The notes: generated from the letters alone by a model not told the origin. DNA of 17,589 nucleotides from Bacilli bacterium (GCA_918219625.1 CAKJXT010000023.1:1-17589), one strand, 5' to 3'; positions 8,279 through 15,745 are shown, numbered from the stretch's first letter. Numbers and translations are program-made.

Positions 8279-9727
8279 ATGAGTTGGTTAATATATAAAC
8301 ATACAAATTTAATAAATGGCAAAGTATATATTGGCCAAACAAAACAAGCTCCAAATAATAGATGGAAAAATGGGTCTGGCTATTTGAAAGATCAAAGGCT
8401 GTCAGTATTTGCTTTAGCTATAAAAAAATATAATTGGACTAATTTTTCTCATGAAATAATTGAAAGTAATATTGAGACTCAAGAATTAGCTAATGAGAGA
8501 GAAATGTACTGGATAAAGTATTATAATTCATATATAGGATTTGATAATACTAATGGCTATAATATGACTTTAGGCGGTGATTCAGGTGAGCACCTTGGAT
8601 ATCCGGTGTATCAAATTGATAAGGACACAATGAGAGTAATAAACGAGTTTCCTAGCACTTCTGAGGCATCAAGATTTTTTGGAAATGGCGAGGCTAATGC
8701 TTCTCAAATAAGAAGATGCTGTGATGGGGAAAAACATTCATGTAAAGGGTATTTTTGGTGTTACAAGAAGAATTATTCCCTTGATTGGAAGCCTAAAGAT
8801 AATGCTTTATTATCTCCAGTTTATCAATTAGATGATAATTATGAAATAATTAAAAGATATGATTCAATTACTGAAGCTGCTAATATAAATGGTTTTAGTA
8901 GAGGAAGTATAATGAGTTGTTGTCAAAGAAAACAACAAAAGGCAAATGGTTATTATTGGTGTTATGAATCAAATTATTCAATTGATTGGGAACCAACTAA
9001 GGTAAGCTTTACAAGAAATAATAATATATATTGTTTTGAAACTGGTATAGTATATAAAAGTGCTATTGATGCTTCAAAACAAACAGGAGCAAATTATGGA
9101 CATATAAGAAGAGTATGTTTAGGAAAAGAAAATGCTGCTAATGGACTTCATTTTTGCTATGAGAAGGACAAGGATAACTTTATTATAAAATCAAATATGG
9201 ATGAAAGTCCTGTTGTGTGTGTAAATAGTGGGAAGCACTATAAAACAATTTCTGATGCATCTAAAGATACAGGATGTAGTCAATCGAATATTAGTGCTTG
9301 TTGTATGGGTAAAATGAAAACATCAAGAGGGATGACATGGTGTTACGAAAAAGATTATTATAATGGTATGGAGATTAATGTAGGCAAGGAGAAGAAGGTT
9401 ATATGTGTAGAGACTGGTATAATTTATAAGTCAGCAAGTGAGGCTTGTCGTATTTTAAGAATAAGTAGCGGAAATATGAGCGATGCATTAAAGAAACATT
9501 CACCAGCAAATAAGCTACATTTTGCATATTATGATAGTTATAATTCAGATAAATGGATGCCTAAGGAAAATAAAACAAAAAAAAGAATAATCTGCGTAGA
9601 AACTAATATAGAATATGAAAGTGCTGCTGATGCAGAAAGAAAAACAAAAATAAGTAGAGGTAATATTCATAGAGCTTTAAAATATGGAGGTACAGCTGGT
9701 GGATTCCATTGGAAATATAATGATTAA
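8279..9727 (+). CDS. GIY-YIG endonuclease with six NUMOD1-like DNA-binding repeats
   Basis: A 482-residue protein. The N-terminal 100 residues are a GIY-YIG nuclease: L-I-Y-K-H-T-N-L-I-N-G-K-V-Y-I-G-Q-T (4-21), R28, E75 in E-R-E-M-Y-W-I, and G-Y-N-M-T-L-G-G at 93-100. The usual first G of GIY is L. Six NUMOD1-like repeats follow at about 109-168, 180-236, 249-298, 310-361, 373-420 and 436-482, each with a V-Y/I-C strand, an x-S-A-x-x-A-S helix and a C-terminal G-x-x-W-C-Y. This layout is typical of homing endonucleases. Here no intron or inteo-like host is visible, and the gene is free-standing between paralogues 2 and 3. AAGGAGG (8266-8272) fixes the start. It lies 148 bases after paralogue 2 and 12 before paralogue 3. 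Confidence 0.85.
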   Translation: MSWLIYKHTNLINGKVYIGQTKQAPNNRWKNGSGYLKDQRLSVFALAIKKYNWTNFSHEIIESNIETQELANEREMYWIKYYNSYIGFDNTNGYNMTLGGDSGEHLGYPVYQIDKDTMRVINEFPSTSEASRFFGNGEANASQIRRCCDGEKHSCKGYFWCYKKNYSLDWKPKDNALLSPVYQLDDNYEIIKRYDSITEAANINGFSRGSIMSCCQRKQQKANGYYWCYESNYSIDWEPTKVSFTRNNNIYCFETGIVYKSAIDASKQTGANYGHIRRVCLGKENAANGLHFCYEKDKDNFIIKSNMDESPVVCVNSGKHYKTISDASKDTGCSQSNISACCMGKMKTSRGMTWCYEKDYYNGMEINVGKEKKVICVETGIIYKSASEACRILRISSGNMSDALKKHSPANKLHFAYYDSYNSDKWMPKENKTKKRIICVETNIEYESAADAERKTKISRGNIHRALKYGGTAGGFHWKYND

Positions 9728-9739
9728 GGAGTGGTTATT

Positions 9740-11650
9740 ATGACATTAACTGAATGGAGCAAATTAAATAATAAGAACCTACTTAATGAATGGGATTATT
9801 TGAAAAACAGCGATTTTATGCCATATGATGTTTCTTTTGGTAGTGATAAAAAAGTTTGGTGGAAATGTGAAAGGGGTCATGAATACCAAGAAAAAGTCTC
9901 AAAAAGGACTCTTAGAAATTTTGGATGCCCTTACTGCTCAAATCATAAAATTTTGAAAGGGTATAATGACTTGGCAACAACAAATCCTGAATTATTGGAA
10001 GAATGGGATTATGAAAAAAATGAAAATATAAAGCCAACAGAAGTTTTTGCAGGAAGCAGTAAAGAAGTATGGTGGAAGTGCAAAAATGGTCATGAATGGA
10101 TTGCAACTATATTCAGGAGAAAAAATGGTAGTGGATGTCCATATTGTTCTAATCAAAAAGTTCTTAAAGGATACAATGATTTTGAAACACTGTATCCCGA
10201 TTTGGCAGAAGAATGGAATTATGAAAAAAATGCACCATTGCTTCCTTCACAAATTGTTTCTGGTGGAGATAAAGTTGTTTGGTGGAAATGTAAAGAATGT
10301 GGCTTTGAGTGGAAAACTCAAATAAAAGTTAGGACTAAGTTGGGCAACGGATGCCCCAATTGCTTTAAATATCATTCCACATCATTTAATGAACAAGCAG
10401 TATTATTTTATATTAAGAAAAGCGAGTATAAAGTGGAAAATAGTGTTAGGATAAATGGCCTAGAGTTGGATATTTTTATACCTGAACTAAAAACAGGAAT
10501 TGAATATGATGGTTTAAAATGGCATAAAGATATACTTGATAGAGATAATAATAAAGATGAAGTTTGCGAAAATGAAGGCATAAAGCTTATTAGAATAAGA
10601 GAAAAAGGACTTGAAAAAACTAAGAGCGCAATAAACTTATTTAGAGAGTCAAGGTCTAACGATGACTTGAATAAGATTATTAAGAAATTGATTGATTATT
10701 TGAAATTAGAACCAGTATTTATAGATGTAAAAAAAGATAGAAATGAAATAATATCTTCATATATAATTAGCAAAAAAGATAATAGTTTGCAAGAAAAATA
10801 CCCTGAGTTATTAAAAGAATGGAATTATGAAAAAAATCAGATGTTAAAACCAAATATGATTACACCATTTTATAATGATAAAGTATGGTGGAAATGTTCT
10901 GATTGTGGTTTTGAATGGGAGGCATCACCAGCTAATAGGGTAATGGGTACTGGTTGCCCTAAATGTTCATTAAAGAGAGCAAGTAATACTAGGAAAAATA
11001 ATATACTGCAAAATGGAGGAAGCTTTGCTGATAAGAATCCAGAATTACTAGAAGAATGGGATTATGATAAAAATACAATAGATCCATATAAGGTGAATGC
11101 TGGGTCAGGTGAAAGTGTTTGGTGGAAATGCAAAAACGGGCATAGTTGGAGGACAACTATTGAAAATAGAAACAAAAAAATAGGTTGTCCATATTGTAGC
11201 GGTAGATATAGGGTTAAAGGAGTAAATGACTTAAAAACATTATATCCAGATTTGTGTGAAGAATGGGATTATGGTAAAAATATAGAGTTGACTCCTGATG
11301 AAATTGCGCCTGGTAGTTCAACTAAAGTATGGTGGAAATGTAAGGAAGGACATAGTTGGGAAGCAACTGTTGCTAACAGAGCTTTAAGAGGACAAAAATG
11401 TCCATATTGTTCCGGGAAAAAAGTGATTTCTGGGGAAAATGATTTAGCCACAAAATGCCCGGAATTACTAGAAGAATGGGATTATGGTAAAAACGCAAAT
11501 GTTTTCCCAAATAAAATCATGCCAGGAACACACAAAAAAGTTTGGTGGAAATGCAAAAACTGTGGATTAGAGTGGGAAACTGCTGTTAGAAATAGAGCTA
11601 TTCTAAAGACAGGCTGTCCATCTTGTAATAGAAGCAAAAGGAAGATATGA
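9740..11650 (+). CDS. Zinc-ribbon (DUF4379-like) protein with embedded Vsr/DUF559-like nuclease, paralogue 3
   Basis: A 636-residue protein, the longest of the three. It has three ribbon units before the core (about 3-69, 76-139, 146-210) and four after (about 349-411, 427-488, 497-560, 567-632). The core at about 213-292 keeps S-F-N-E-Q-A, L-E-L-D-I-F-I-P and G-I-E-Y-D-G-L-K-W-H, giving E218, D244 and E255. I chose ATG 9740 because AAGGAG (9726-9731) is 8 bases upstream and the in-frame GTG at 9731 overlaps that site. The N-terminus (T-L-T-E-W-S-K-L-N) differs from the L-Y-N-W-C start of paralogues 1 and 2. The repeat sequences are close enough that recombination between genes or units is plausible. 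It is coupled closely to the GIY-YIG gene. Confidence 0.82.
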   Translation: MTLTEWSKLNNKNLLNEWDYLKNSDFMPYDVSFGSDKKVWWKCERGHEYQEKVSKRTLRNFGCPYCSNHKILKGYNDLATTNPELLEEWDYEKNENIKPTEVFAGSSKEVWWKCKNGHEWIATIFRRKNGSGCPYCSNQKVLKGYNDFETLYPDLAEEWNYEKNAPLLPSQIVSGGDKVVWWKCKECGFEWKTQIKVRTKLGNGCPNCFKYHSTSFNEQAVLFYIKKSEYKVENSVRINGLELDIFIPELKTGIEYDGLKWHKDILDRDNNKDEVCENEGIKLIRIREKGLEKTKSAINLFRESRSNDDLNKIIKKLIDYLKLEPVFIDVKKDRNEIISSYIISKKDNSLQEKYPELLKEWNYEKNQMLKPNMITPFYNDKVWWKCSDCGFEWEASPANRVMGTGCPKCSLKRASNTRKNNILQNGGSFADKNPELLEEWDYDKNTIDPYKVNAGSGESVWWKCKNGHSWRTTIENRNKKIGCPYCSGRYRVKGVNDLKTLYPDLCEEWDYGKNIELTPDEIAPGSSTKVWWKCKEGHSWEATVANRALRGQKCPYCSGKKVISGENDLATKCPELLEEWDYGKNANVFPNKIMPGTHKKVWWKCKNCGLEWETAVRNRAILKTGCPSCNRSKRKI

Positions 11651-11674
11651 ATAATAAAAAAATGGTGACAAGTT

Positions 11675-12478
11675 ATGAATGATGATATAAGGGACAAATA
11701 TAATTACAAAGATTTCCTTGCCACAACGAGTGAAGTTAGCTTTGTTGATAGTGAAGGTAGAGAGTATGTTAAGGTTGTATGTATAAAAGAATATAAAGAT
11801 GTCTATGCAAAAAGAGTAATAAAAAAAGGCGAAATAGGCGGGGAAATTGCAAAGGGATTATGCCCTGAGTGGTGGATTGAAGAAGGCCAACGTGTCGGAT
11901 ATCCAACTACTGAAGTTTGCAGATTAACAGTTGAAAAGAAGAAAAAGATAGATCATTCTAAGATATTATTATTTAAAGATGAAATTGCGGAGATAATGTT
12001 TTTTTGGTTAATTAATTATCAAACTAGAGAAAAATCGATTTACAATGCATGTATCTCTCACACAGAAAGGATACCTCAAATTGCAGCTGAAATGTTTGAT
12101 ATCGAAGAAAAATATATTGCTCAGCCTAACAATACAAACGAATCACAATTAATAATTCTCTGGGTTCTATTAGGTGCAATTCAAGAGGCAATTTTAAAAA
12201 TGCATCTTGTTGCCAGAAGAGATTATTACAATGATTTTATTGAAAAAAATAAAAGTATTGAAAAAGTGAAAGTTAATGTCATATTAAATCAATTTAAGAA
12301 TGATGAAACAATAGACAATCATGAATATATAATTCTTGAGAAAATTAATGGGAATAGGAATTTAATCCACATATTAAATAATGAGTCGGTATATGGATAT
12401 GAAATCTATTGTGAATATGTGAATGAGTTGTATGGGGTGCTAAAAAAACTATATGGTATAGAAAAATCTACCAAGTAA
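11675..12478 (+). CDS. Protein of unknown function, last gene of nuclease cluster
   Basis: A 267-residue protein with no domain I recognise. It has a lysine-rich middle (E-K-K-K-K-I near 91-96), aromatic residues around P-E-W-W-I-E, and a mostly helical C-terminal half. It has no signal peptide. A hydrophobic stretch near I-I-L-W-V-L-L-G-A-I is more likely a buried helix than a membrane segment. The gene starts 24 bases after paralogue 3 with no good ribosome site in front, so it probably relies on coupling to the upstream gene; an in-frame stop just upstream excludes a longer start. A strong terminator follows. Its place suggests a partner or immunity role in the nuclease cluster, but that is inference. 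Confidence 0.7.
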   Translation: MNDDIRDKYNYKDFLATTSEVSFVDSEGREYVKVVCIKEYKDVYAKRVIKKGEIGGEIAKGLCPEWWIEEGQRVGYPTTEVCRLTVEKKKKIDHSKILLFKDEIAEIMFFWLINYQTREKSIYNACISHTERIPQIAAEMFDIEEKYIAQPNNTNESQLIILWVLLGAIQEAILKMHLVARRDYYNDFIEKNKSIEKVKVNVILNQFKNDETIDNHEYIILEKINGNRNLIHILNNESVYGYEIYCEYVNELYGVLKKLYGIEKSTK

Positions 12479-12507
12479 ACATTAAAACGATACTCAAAAC
12501 AAAGATA

Positions 12508-12572
12508 AGCATTGCGTTATATAAACCAATAAAGACGGATGTCGTTTGGTTATATAGCAATGCTCTTTTTTT
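12508..12572 (+). terminator. Strong terminator at the end of the cargo operon
   Basis: AGCATTGC plus TATATAA-x-CCA (from 12508) pairs, with small bulges, to TGGTTATATA plus GCAATGCT (12547-12564), followed by CTTTTTTT. The loop is about 18 bases. Confidence 0.85.
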
Positions 12573-12603
12573 ATCATTTGATTTATGGGATTTGCTGATG
12601 AGC

Positions 12604-12860
12604 GAAACAGATAGGAGTATCTAGTAGCCTATCTGTCGGGGACTAAACAGTCATAATTGCCGCTTATACTAATAGCGGCTTAGTCAGAGAGTAAAATGCC
12701 AAAAAATCGCAAACACCTGGGTTAGTGGGTTACTATCTAATAGCCCACTAACGAGGGAGTAGAAGATCCAAATAATGGCTATTATCTAATAGCCTACTTG
12801 TCGTGTATTTTAAAACTATAGAGGGGTCTATACTAATAGCCCCTCGGTCGTATACTAAAC
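12604..12860. repeat. Array of five related stem-loops with conserved loops and variable stems
   Basis: Five hairpins lie at 12607-12636, 12659-12679, 12721-12752, 12777-12794 and 12821-12845. Their stems differ in sequence (AGATAGG, GCCGCT, TTAGTGGG, GGCTAT, GAGGGG) but all pair perfectly or nearly so. The loop 3' sides share TATCTAATAG or TATACTAATAG. Most are followed by GTCG or a near match and preceded by an AAAC-like run. Stem change with retained pairing shows that structure is under selection. They lie 40-66 bases apart, without an open reading frame, between the cargo terminator and the DUF4177 gene. They could act as RNA (tandem folds as in some RNA antitoxins or sponges) or as DNA hairpin or protein sites. 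The family is unknown to me. Confidence 0.6.
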
Positions 12861-12918
12861 CATACATTTTTAGTTTTGAAGTAATAGTGTGCCTGTTATG
12901 TCGTAAATAATATTTTTA

Positions 12919-12940
12919 TGGTATAATTATTACAAGGAGG
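12919..12940 (+). promoter_or_regulatory. Extended -10 promoter and RBS of the DUF4177 gene
   Basis: TG-G-TATAAT (12919-12927) is immediately followed by AAGGAGG (12934-12940). A transcript from it would begin almost at the ribosome site. Read-through from the hairpin array is the alternative source of the mRNA. Confidence 0.45.
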
Positions 12941-12952
12941 AAAAGAATATAT

Positions 12953-13123
12953 ATGGGATATGAATATAAAGTAGTAGAAGCTAAAGGTGCTAAACAAGCT
13001 GAAGAAGTAATGAATGAAATGGCTAAAGATGGCTGGAGAGTAATATCTAGCGTTTATTGGATGAATGTGAAGGCTATATTGATTATTACTTTTGAAAGAG
13101 AAAAAAAAAGAGTTTTAGAATAA
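12953..13123 (+). CDS. DUF4177 family small protein
   Basis: A 56-residue protein that fits the DUF4177 pattern: Y-E-Y-K-V-V-E at the start, then a helix A-E-E-V-M-N-E-M-A-K-D-G-W-R-V-I, then a closing strand with I-I-T-F-E-R-E. Members are small single-domain proteins of unknown biochemical function, common in Bacillota and phages. AAGGAGG lies 12 bases upstream, slightly long. The gene stands alone between the hairpin array and the repeats at 13199, and ends in a strong terminator. It may be a regulatory or accessory gene of the element; no specific role can be given. Confidence 0.8.
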   Translation: MGYEYKVVEAKGAKQAEEVMNEMAKDGWRVISSVYWMNVKAILIITFEREKKRVLE

Positions 13124-13136
13124 TATTAATAAACAC

Positions 13137-13171
13137 AATAGGGAATATCAAAAAATTCCCTATTTTTTTTT
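13137..13171 (+). terminator. Terminator after the DUF4177 gene
   Basis: AATAGGGAAT (13137-13146) pairs perfectly with ATTCCCTATT (13155-13164) over an 8-base loop, followed by a run of T. Confidence 0.9.
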
Positions 13172-13198
13172 ATTTTTGTATGAAATTCCGGGGTTTTG

Positions 13199-13480
13199 GG
13201 TCACCTCCAGCAAATGGCGAATATTAAAATTATTTATAGAAAGAGTGAAATTCCTCGCTTTTTCTCCGCCTACTGCAAACGTGGGGCTTTAAAATACATG
13301 TAGAAAGTTAAAAAATATTTCTAAAATGATGAAATATGACGATTTTGTAACTTCTGGAGAAAATGGAACCCCTTAAAATATACTTGTAAGTCAAAAAAAA
13401 TTCCAAAATGCTGAAATATGCCCTTTTTGCGACAGCTTGAGAAAAAGGCATATCATAAAATAACCTTGAAAGGAGGTGAA
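13199..13480. repeat. Imperfect direct repeats upstream of the small genes
   Basis: There are three to four diverged units. Units 1 and 2 share CCTCCAGCAAATGG versus CCTACTGCAAACGTGG, followed by TTAAAAT...TAGAAAG. Units 2 and 3 share TTAAAATA, then AAAATG-x-TGAAATATG-x-C and TTTTG-x-x-AC-x-x-CT-x-GAGAAAA-x-GG. A last partial unit repeats TTGAGAAAAAGG, ATAAAATA and TTG-x-AAG, and runs into the ribosome site of the gene at 13484. The TTAAAAT anchors lie near 13224, 13289, 13375 and 13456. No reading frame is conserved, so these look like iteron-type or regulatory repeats rather than dead genes. Confidence 0.45.
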
Positions 13481-13483
13481 GAC

Positions 13484-13660
13484 ATGACTAACTTCTTAAG
13501 AAACGAAATAAACGAAATTATTGAAACTACTAATAATAAACTAATGTATGCTCTTATGATTGATAGATTTAACCAATATAAAAAGAAAGGCATAATAGAT
13601 GAAGCTATGTATAACTACATAGAAAGAAAACTAAGAAAAAAATACTTAACTAAAAAATAA
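13484..13660 (+). CDS. Small SHOCT-like protein A
   Basis: A 58-residue protein starting at ATG 13484, 7 bases after AAGGAGG (13470-13476). An upstream ATG at 13418 in the same frame lacks such a site and lies within the repeat area. The C-terminal 30 residues (D-R-F-N-Q-Y-K-K-K-G-I-I-D-E-A-M-Y-N-Y-I) have the short-helix, Gly-Ile, acidic, helix pattern of SHOCT-like domains. It sits upstream of the serine recombinase, where small accessory or directionality proteins are often found; that role is not shown by the sequence. Confidence 0.65.
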   Translation: MTNFLRNEINEIIETTNNKLMYALMIDRFNQYKKKGIIDEAMYNYIERKLRKKYLTKK

Positions 13661-13666
13661 TTAATA

Positions 13667-13891
13667 ATGTTATATTGCACATTTTACTGTAAATTCCTTC
13701 CATTCATTAAAAAAACAATTATGACAAAATTAATAAAAAACGATAATATAAATGAAAAGACAAAACAAAATGTTGCTTATGGATTAGAACTAATGTATTT
13801 AGACAAACTATTTAACGCTAAAGTGCTTGATGAACCACAATATAGAACTATGAAAAAATATTTGATAAAAAAGTATAAAATTGAAAAATAA
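13667..13891 (+). CDS. Small SHOCT-like protein B
   Basis: A reading frame of 74 codons, 6 bases after the preceding gene. Residues 40-72 (L-E-L-M-Y-L-D-K-L-F-N-A-K-V-L-D-E-P-Q-Y) align in pattern with the C-terminal half of the neighbouring small protein, so the pair probably arose by duplication. There is no clear ribosome site before ATG 13667 or before the internal ATG at 13721, and the first 18 residues look unconserved. Translation by coupling is possible, as is a decaying copy. The function is unknown. Confidence 0.5.
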   Translation: MLYCTFYCKFLPFIKKTIMTKLIKNDNINEKTKQNVAYGLELMYLDKLFNAKVLDEPQYRTMKKYLIKKYKIEK

Positions 13892-13921
13892 AAAACAAAA
13901 AAATTTTTCAAAAAAAATCTA

Positions 13922-13981
13922 TTGATTTTCTATCACTAATGATGCTATCATATTAACACTAATACGAGTAGTATTTGATAG
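13922..13981 (+). promoter_or_regulatory. Recombinase promoter with repeated CTATCA boxes
   Basis: TTGATT (13922-13927), an 18-base spacer and TG-C-TATCAT (13943-13951) form a reasonable promoter. CTATCA occurs at 13930 and 13945, and its reverse complement TGATAG ends at 13981. One copy overlaps the -10, so a repressor binding these boxes could control integrase expression. Confidence 0.45.
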
Positions 13982-13995
13982 GGAAAGGAGAATTA

Positions 13996-15687
13996 ATGTT
14001 TCAAGTAGAAGTTCTTAAAGCTAATGGAAAAACCATTAGTAATCGTAATCAAACACTAGATCGTTTAAAAGTATGTGCTTACTGTAGAGTATCTACAGAC
14101 ACAAAAGACCAAATAAATAGTTATAATTCACAAGTAACCTATTACAAAAACTTAATAAAAGATAATCCAAAATGGATATTCGCTGGAATCTACGCAGATC
14201 CAGGTATAACAGGAACTAAAACCGAAAAAAGAGATGAATTCAACAAAATGATTAAAGATGCTAAAGAAGGCAAGATAGATATGATTCTAACTAAGTCAAT
14301 ATCTAGATTCGCTAGAAACACTTTAGATACTTTAAAATATGTTAGATTGCTTAAAGGCCTAAATGTCTCTGTTAAATTTGAAGAAGAAAACATCAACACC
14401 CTTACAATGGAGGGAGAGATGCTTCTAACCATTTTATCAAGCGTTGCCCAACAAGAAGTAGAAAATATAAGTGCCAATGTTAAAAAAGGCTTAAAAATGA
14501 AAATGCAACGTGGAGAAATGGTAGGCTTTAAAGCATGCCTTGGCTATGACTATGATAAAGAAACAAGAAACCTAGTCATTAACGAAAGAGAAGCTGAAAT
14601 AGTTAGATATGTCTTTAATAGATTCCTTGATGGCTATGGCTCAACTTTGATAGGAAAAGAACTAGAAGAAAAAGGATATCTAAATAAAGAAGGAAAATGC
14701 TTCTGGCCAGAAGGAACTGTCTACACTATGGTAAAAAACGAAAAATACAAGGGAGATTTAATGATGGGCAAAACATATACCCTAGATCCTATAACAAAGC
14801 GTAAAATGAAGAATTACGGGGAACAAGATATGTTTTATGTAAAAAACCATCATGAGCCAATTGTAAGTAGAGAAATATGGGATAGAGTAAACGAAATCTT
14901 AGCTATAAGAAGCGCTCCAAGAAAAAAGGCTGTTGAAGGACTTCATCTAATTAAGACAAAAATGTATCCCTTTAGCTTAGTCACAAAATGTGGATTCTGT
15001 GGTGGTCCAGCATATCGTAGAACAGTACACTCTTCTACACCTTATGCTAAACCAACATGGAGATGCATATGTGCTGCTAAAAAAGGTAAAAAGTTGTGCC
15101 CTGAATCAGTTTCGTTTGATGAAGAAATCCTAGAAGAAGCCTTTCTTGAGGCATTTAATAAGATTCTAGCATCAAATGATGATACAATAAAAGAATTCCT
15201 AGAAGACTTAAAAACAAGCCTAAATTTAGTCGATAACAAAGAAGAAATTGATTCGCTAATGAAAGAAGTAGATAGACTTGAAAGCCTAAAAGAAAAGCTT
15301 ATACAAATAAGGACTGAAGGAGTTCTATCAAAAGAAGATTTTGAAAATAAGTATCTAATATATCAGGCTGATGAATCAAAGCTAAGGGATAAAGTAAAAG
15401 CCTTAAAACAAGAAGAAGAAAATAGTAGATCTACTATTGATCATGTTAATAACTTCTTAAAGACACTAAAGGAAAAAGAAGAATTAACTGAATTTAATGA
15501 TAATGTATTTAATTCTGTGATTGAGAAAGTAATAATAGGTGAAAAAAATGATGATGGAACAAGTAATCCTTACATGGTTTCATTTATATTTACTGGTGGT
15601 TTTATAACAAAAGTTGATTTAACAAAAGATAGACAAATCAAAAGACTTATAAGACTTAGAAATGACAGATTGCTTAATAAAATTTAA
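13996..15687 (+). CDS. Large serine recombinase (site-specific integrase)
   Basis: A 563-residue protein of the usual size for the family. Residues 25-170 are the resolvase catalytic domain: C-A-Y-C-R-V-S-T-D places the nucleophile at S33, and S-I-S-R-F-A-R-N (101-108) supplies conserved arginines. Residues 180-305 match the recombinase DNA-binding domain. Residues 326-390 are the zinc-ribbon domain, with C332, C335, C357 or C359, and C368. A coiled coil spans about 415-500. All key residues are intact. Such enzymes integrate elements by cutting both strands at attP and attB through a 5'-independent serine linkage. I chose ATG 13996 because AAAGGAG (13984-13990) precedes it; an in-frame TTG at 13975 would precede that site. 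It lies at the right end of the island, as expected for an integrase. Confidence 0.93.
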   Translation: MFQVEVLKANGKTISNRNQTLDRLKVCAYCRVSTDTKDQINSYNSQVTYYKNLIKDNPKWIFAGIYADPGITGTKTEKRDEFNKMIKDAKEGKIDMILTKSISRFARNTLDTLKYVRLLKGLNVSVKFEEENINTLTMEGEMLLTILSSVAQQEVENISANVKKGLKMKMQRGEMVGFKACLGYDYDKETRNLVINEREAEIVRYVFNRFLDGYGSTLIGKELEEKGYLNKEGKCFWPEGTVYTMVKNEKYKGDLMMGKTYTLDPITKRKMKNYGEQDMFYVKNHHEPIVSREIWDRVNEILAIRSAPRKKAVEGLHLIKTKMYPFSLVTKCGFCGGPAYRRTVHSSTPYAKPTWRCICAAKKGKKLCPESVSFDEEILEEAFLEAFNKILASNDDTIKEFLEDLKTSLNLVDNKEEIDSLMKEVDRLESLKEKLIQIRTEGVLSKEDFENKYLIYQADESKLRDKVKALKQEEENSRSTIDHVNNFLKTLKEKEELTEFNDNVFNSVIEKVIIGEKNDDGTSNPYMVSFIFTGGFITKVDLTKDRQIKRLIRLRNDRLLNKI

Positions 15688-15690
15688 TGA

Positions 15691-15745
15691 AAAATAGGAA
15701 CAATTTGTTATATAATATTCTTATAAAAGTTGTTCCTATTTTATT
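15691..15745 (+). terminator. Terminator after the recombinase
   Basis: AAAATAGGAACAA (15691-15703) pairs perfectly with TTGTTCCTATTTT (15730-15742), and a T-rich tail follows. The loop is long (26 bases). Confidence 0.75.

Noticed and set aside
4718..11650. Vsr mismatch-repair endonuclease partner of a DNA methylase
   Set aside because: No cytosine methyltransferase gene is nearby, and the embedded core between zinc ribbons differs from stand-alone Vsr. Only the fold-level similarity is kept.
12595..12637. Hammerhead-ribozyme-like core: CTGATGA, GAAAC, an 8-pair stem III and GTC in the right order
   Set aside because: CTGATGA and GAAAC are separated by only two bases, so stem II is absent, and the bases flanking the core do not pair to form stem I. 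The other four hairpins of the array lack the core. Probably a chance match.
12604..12860. CRISPR array
   Set aside because: The units are not identical direct repeats, spacing is irregular, stems vary while pairing is kept, and no cas gene is present.
638..15687. Prophage or full conjugative element
   Set aside because: No capsid, terminase, portal, lysis, relaxase, coupling-protein or type IV secretion genes are visible in the window.
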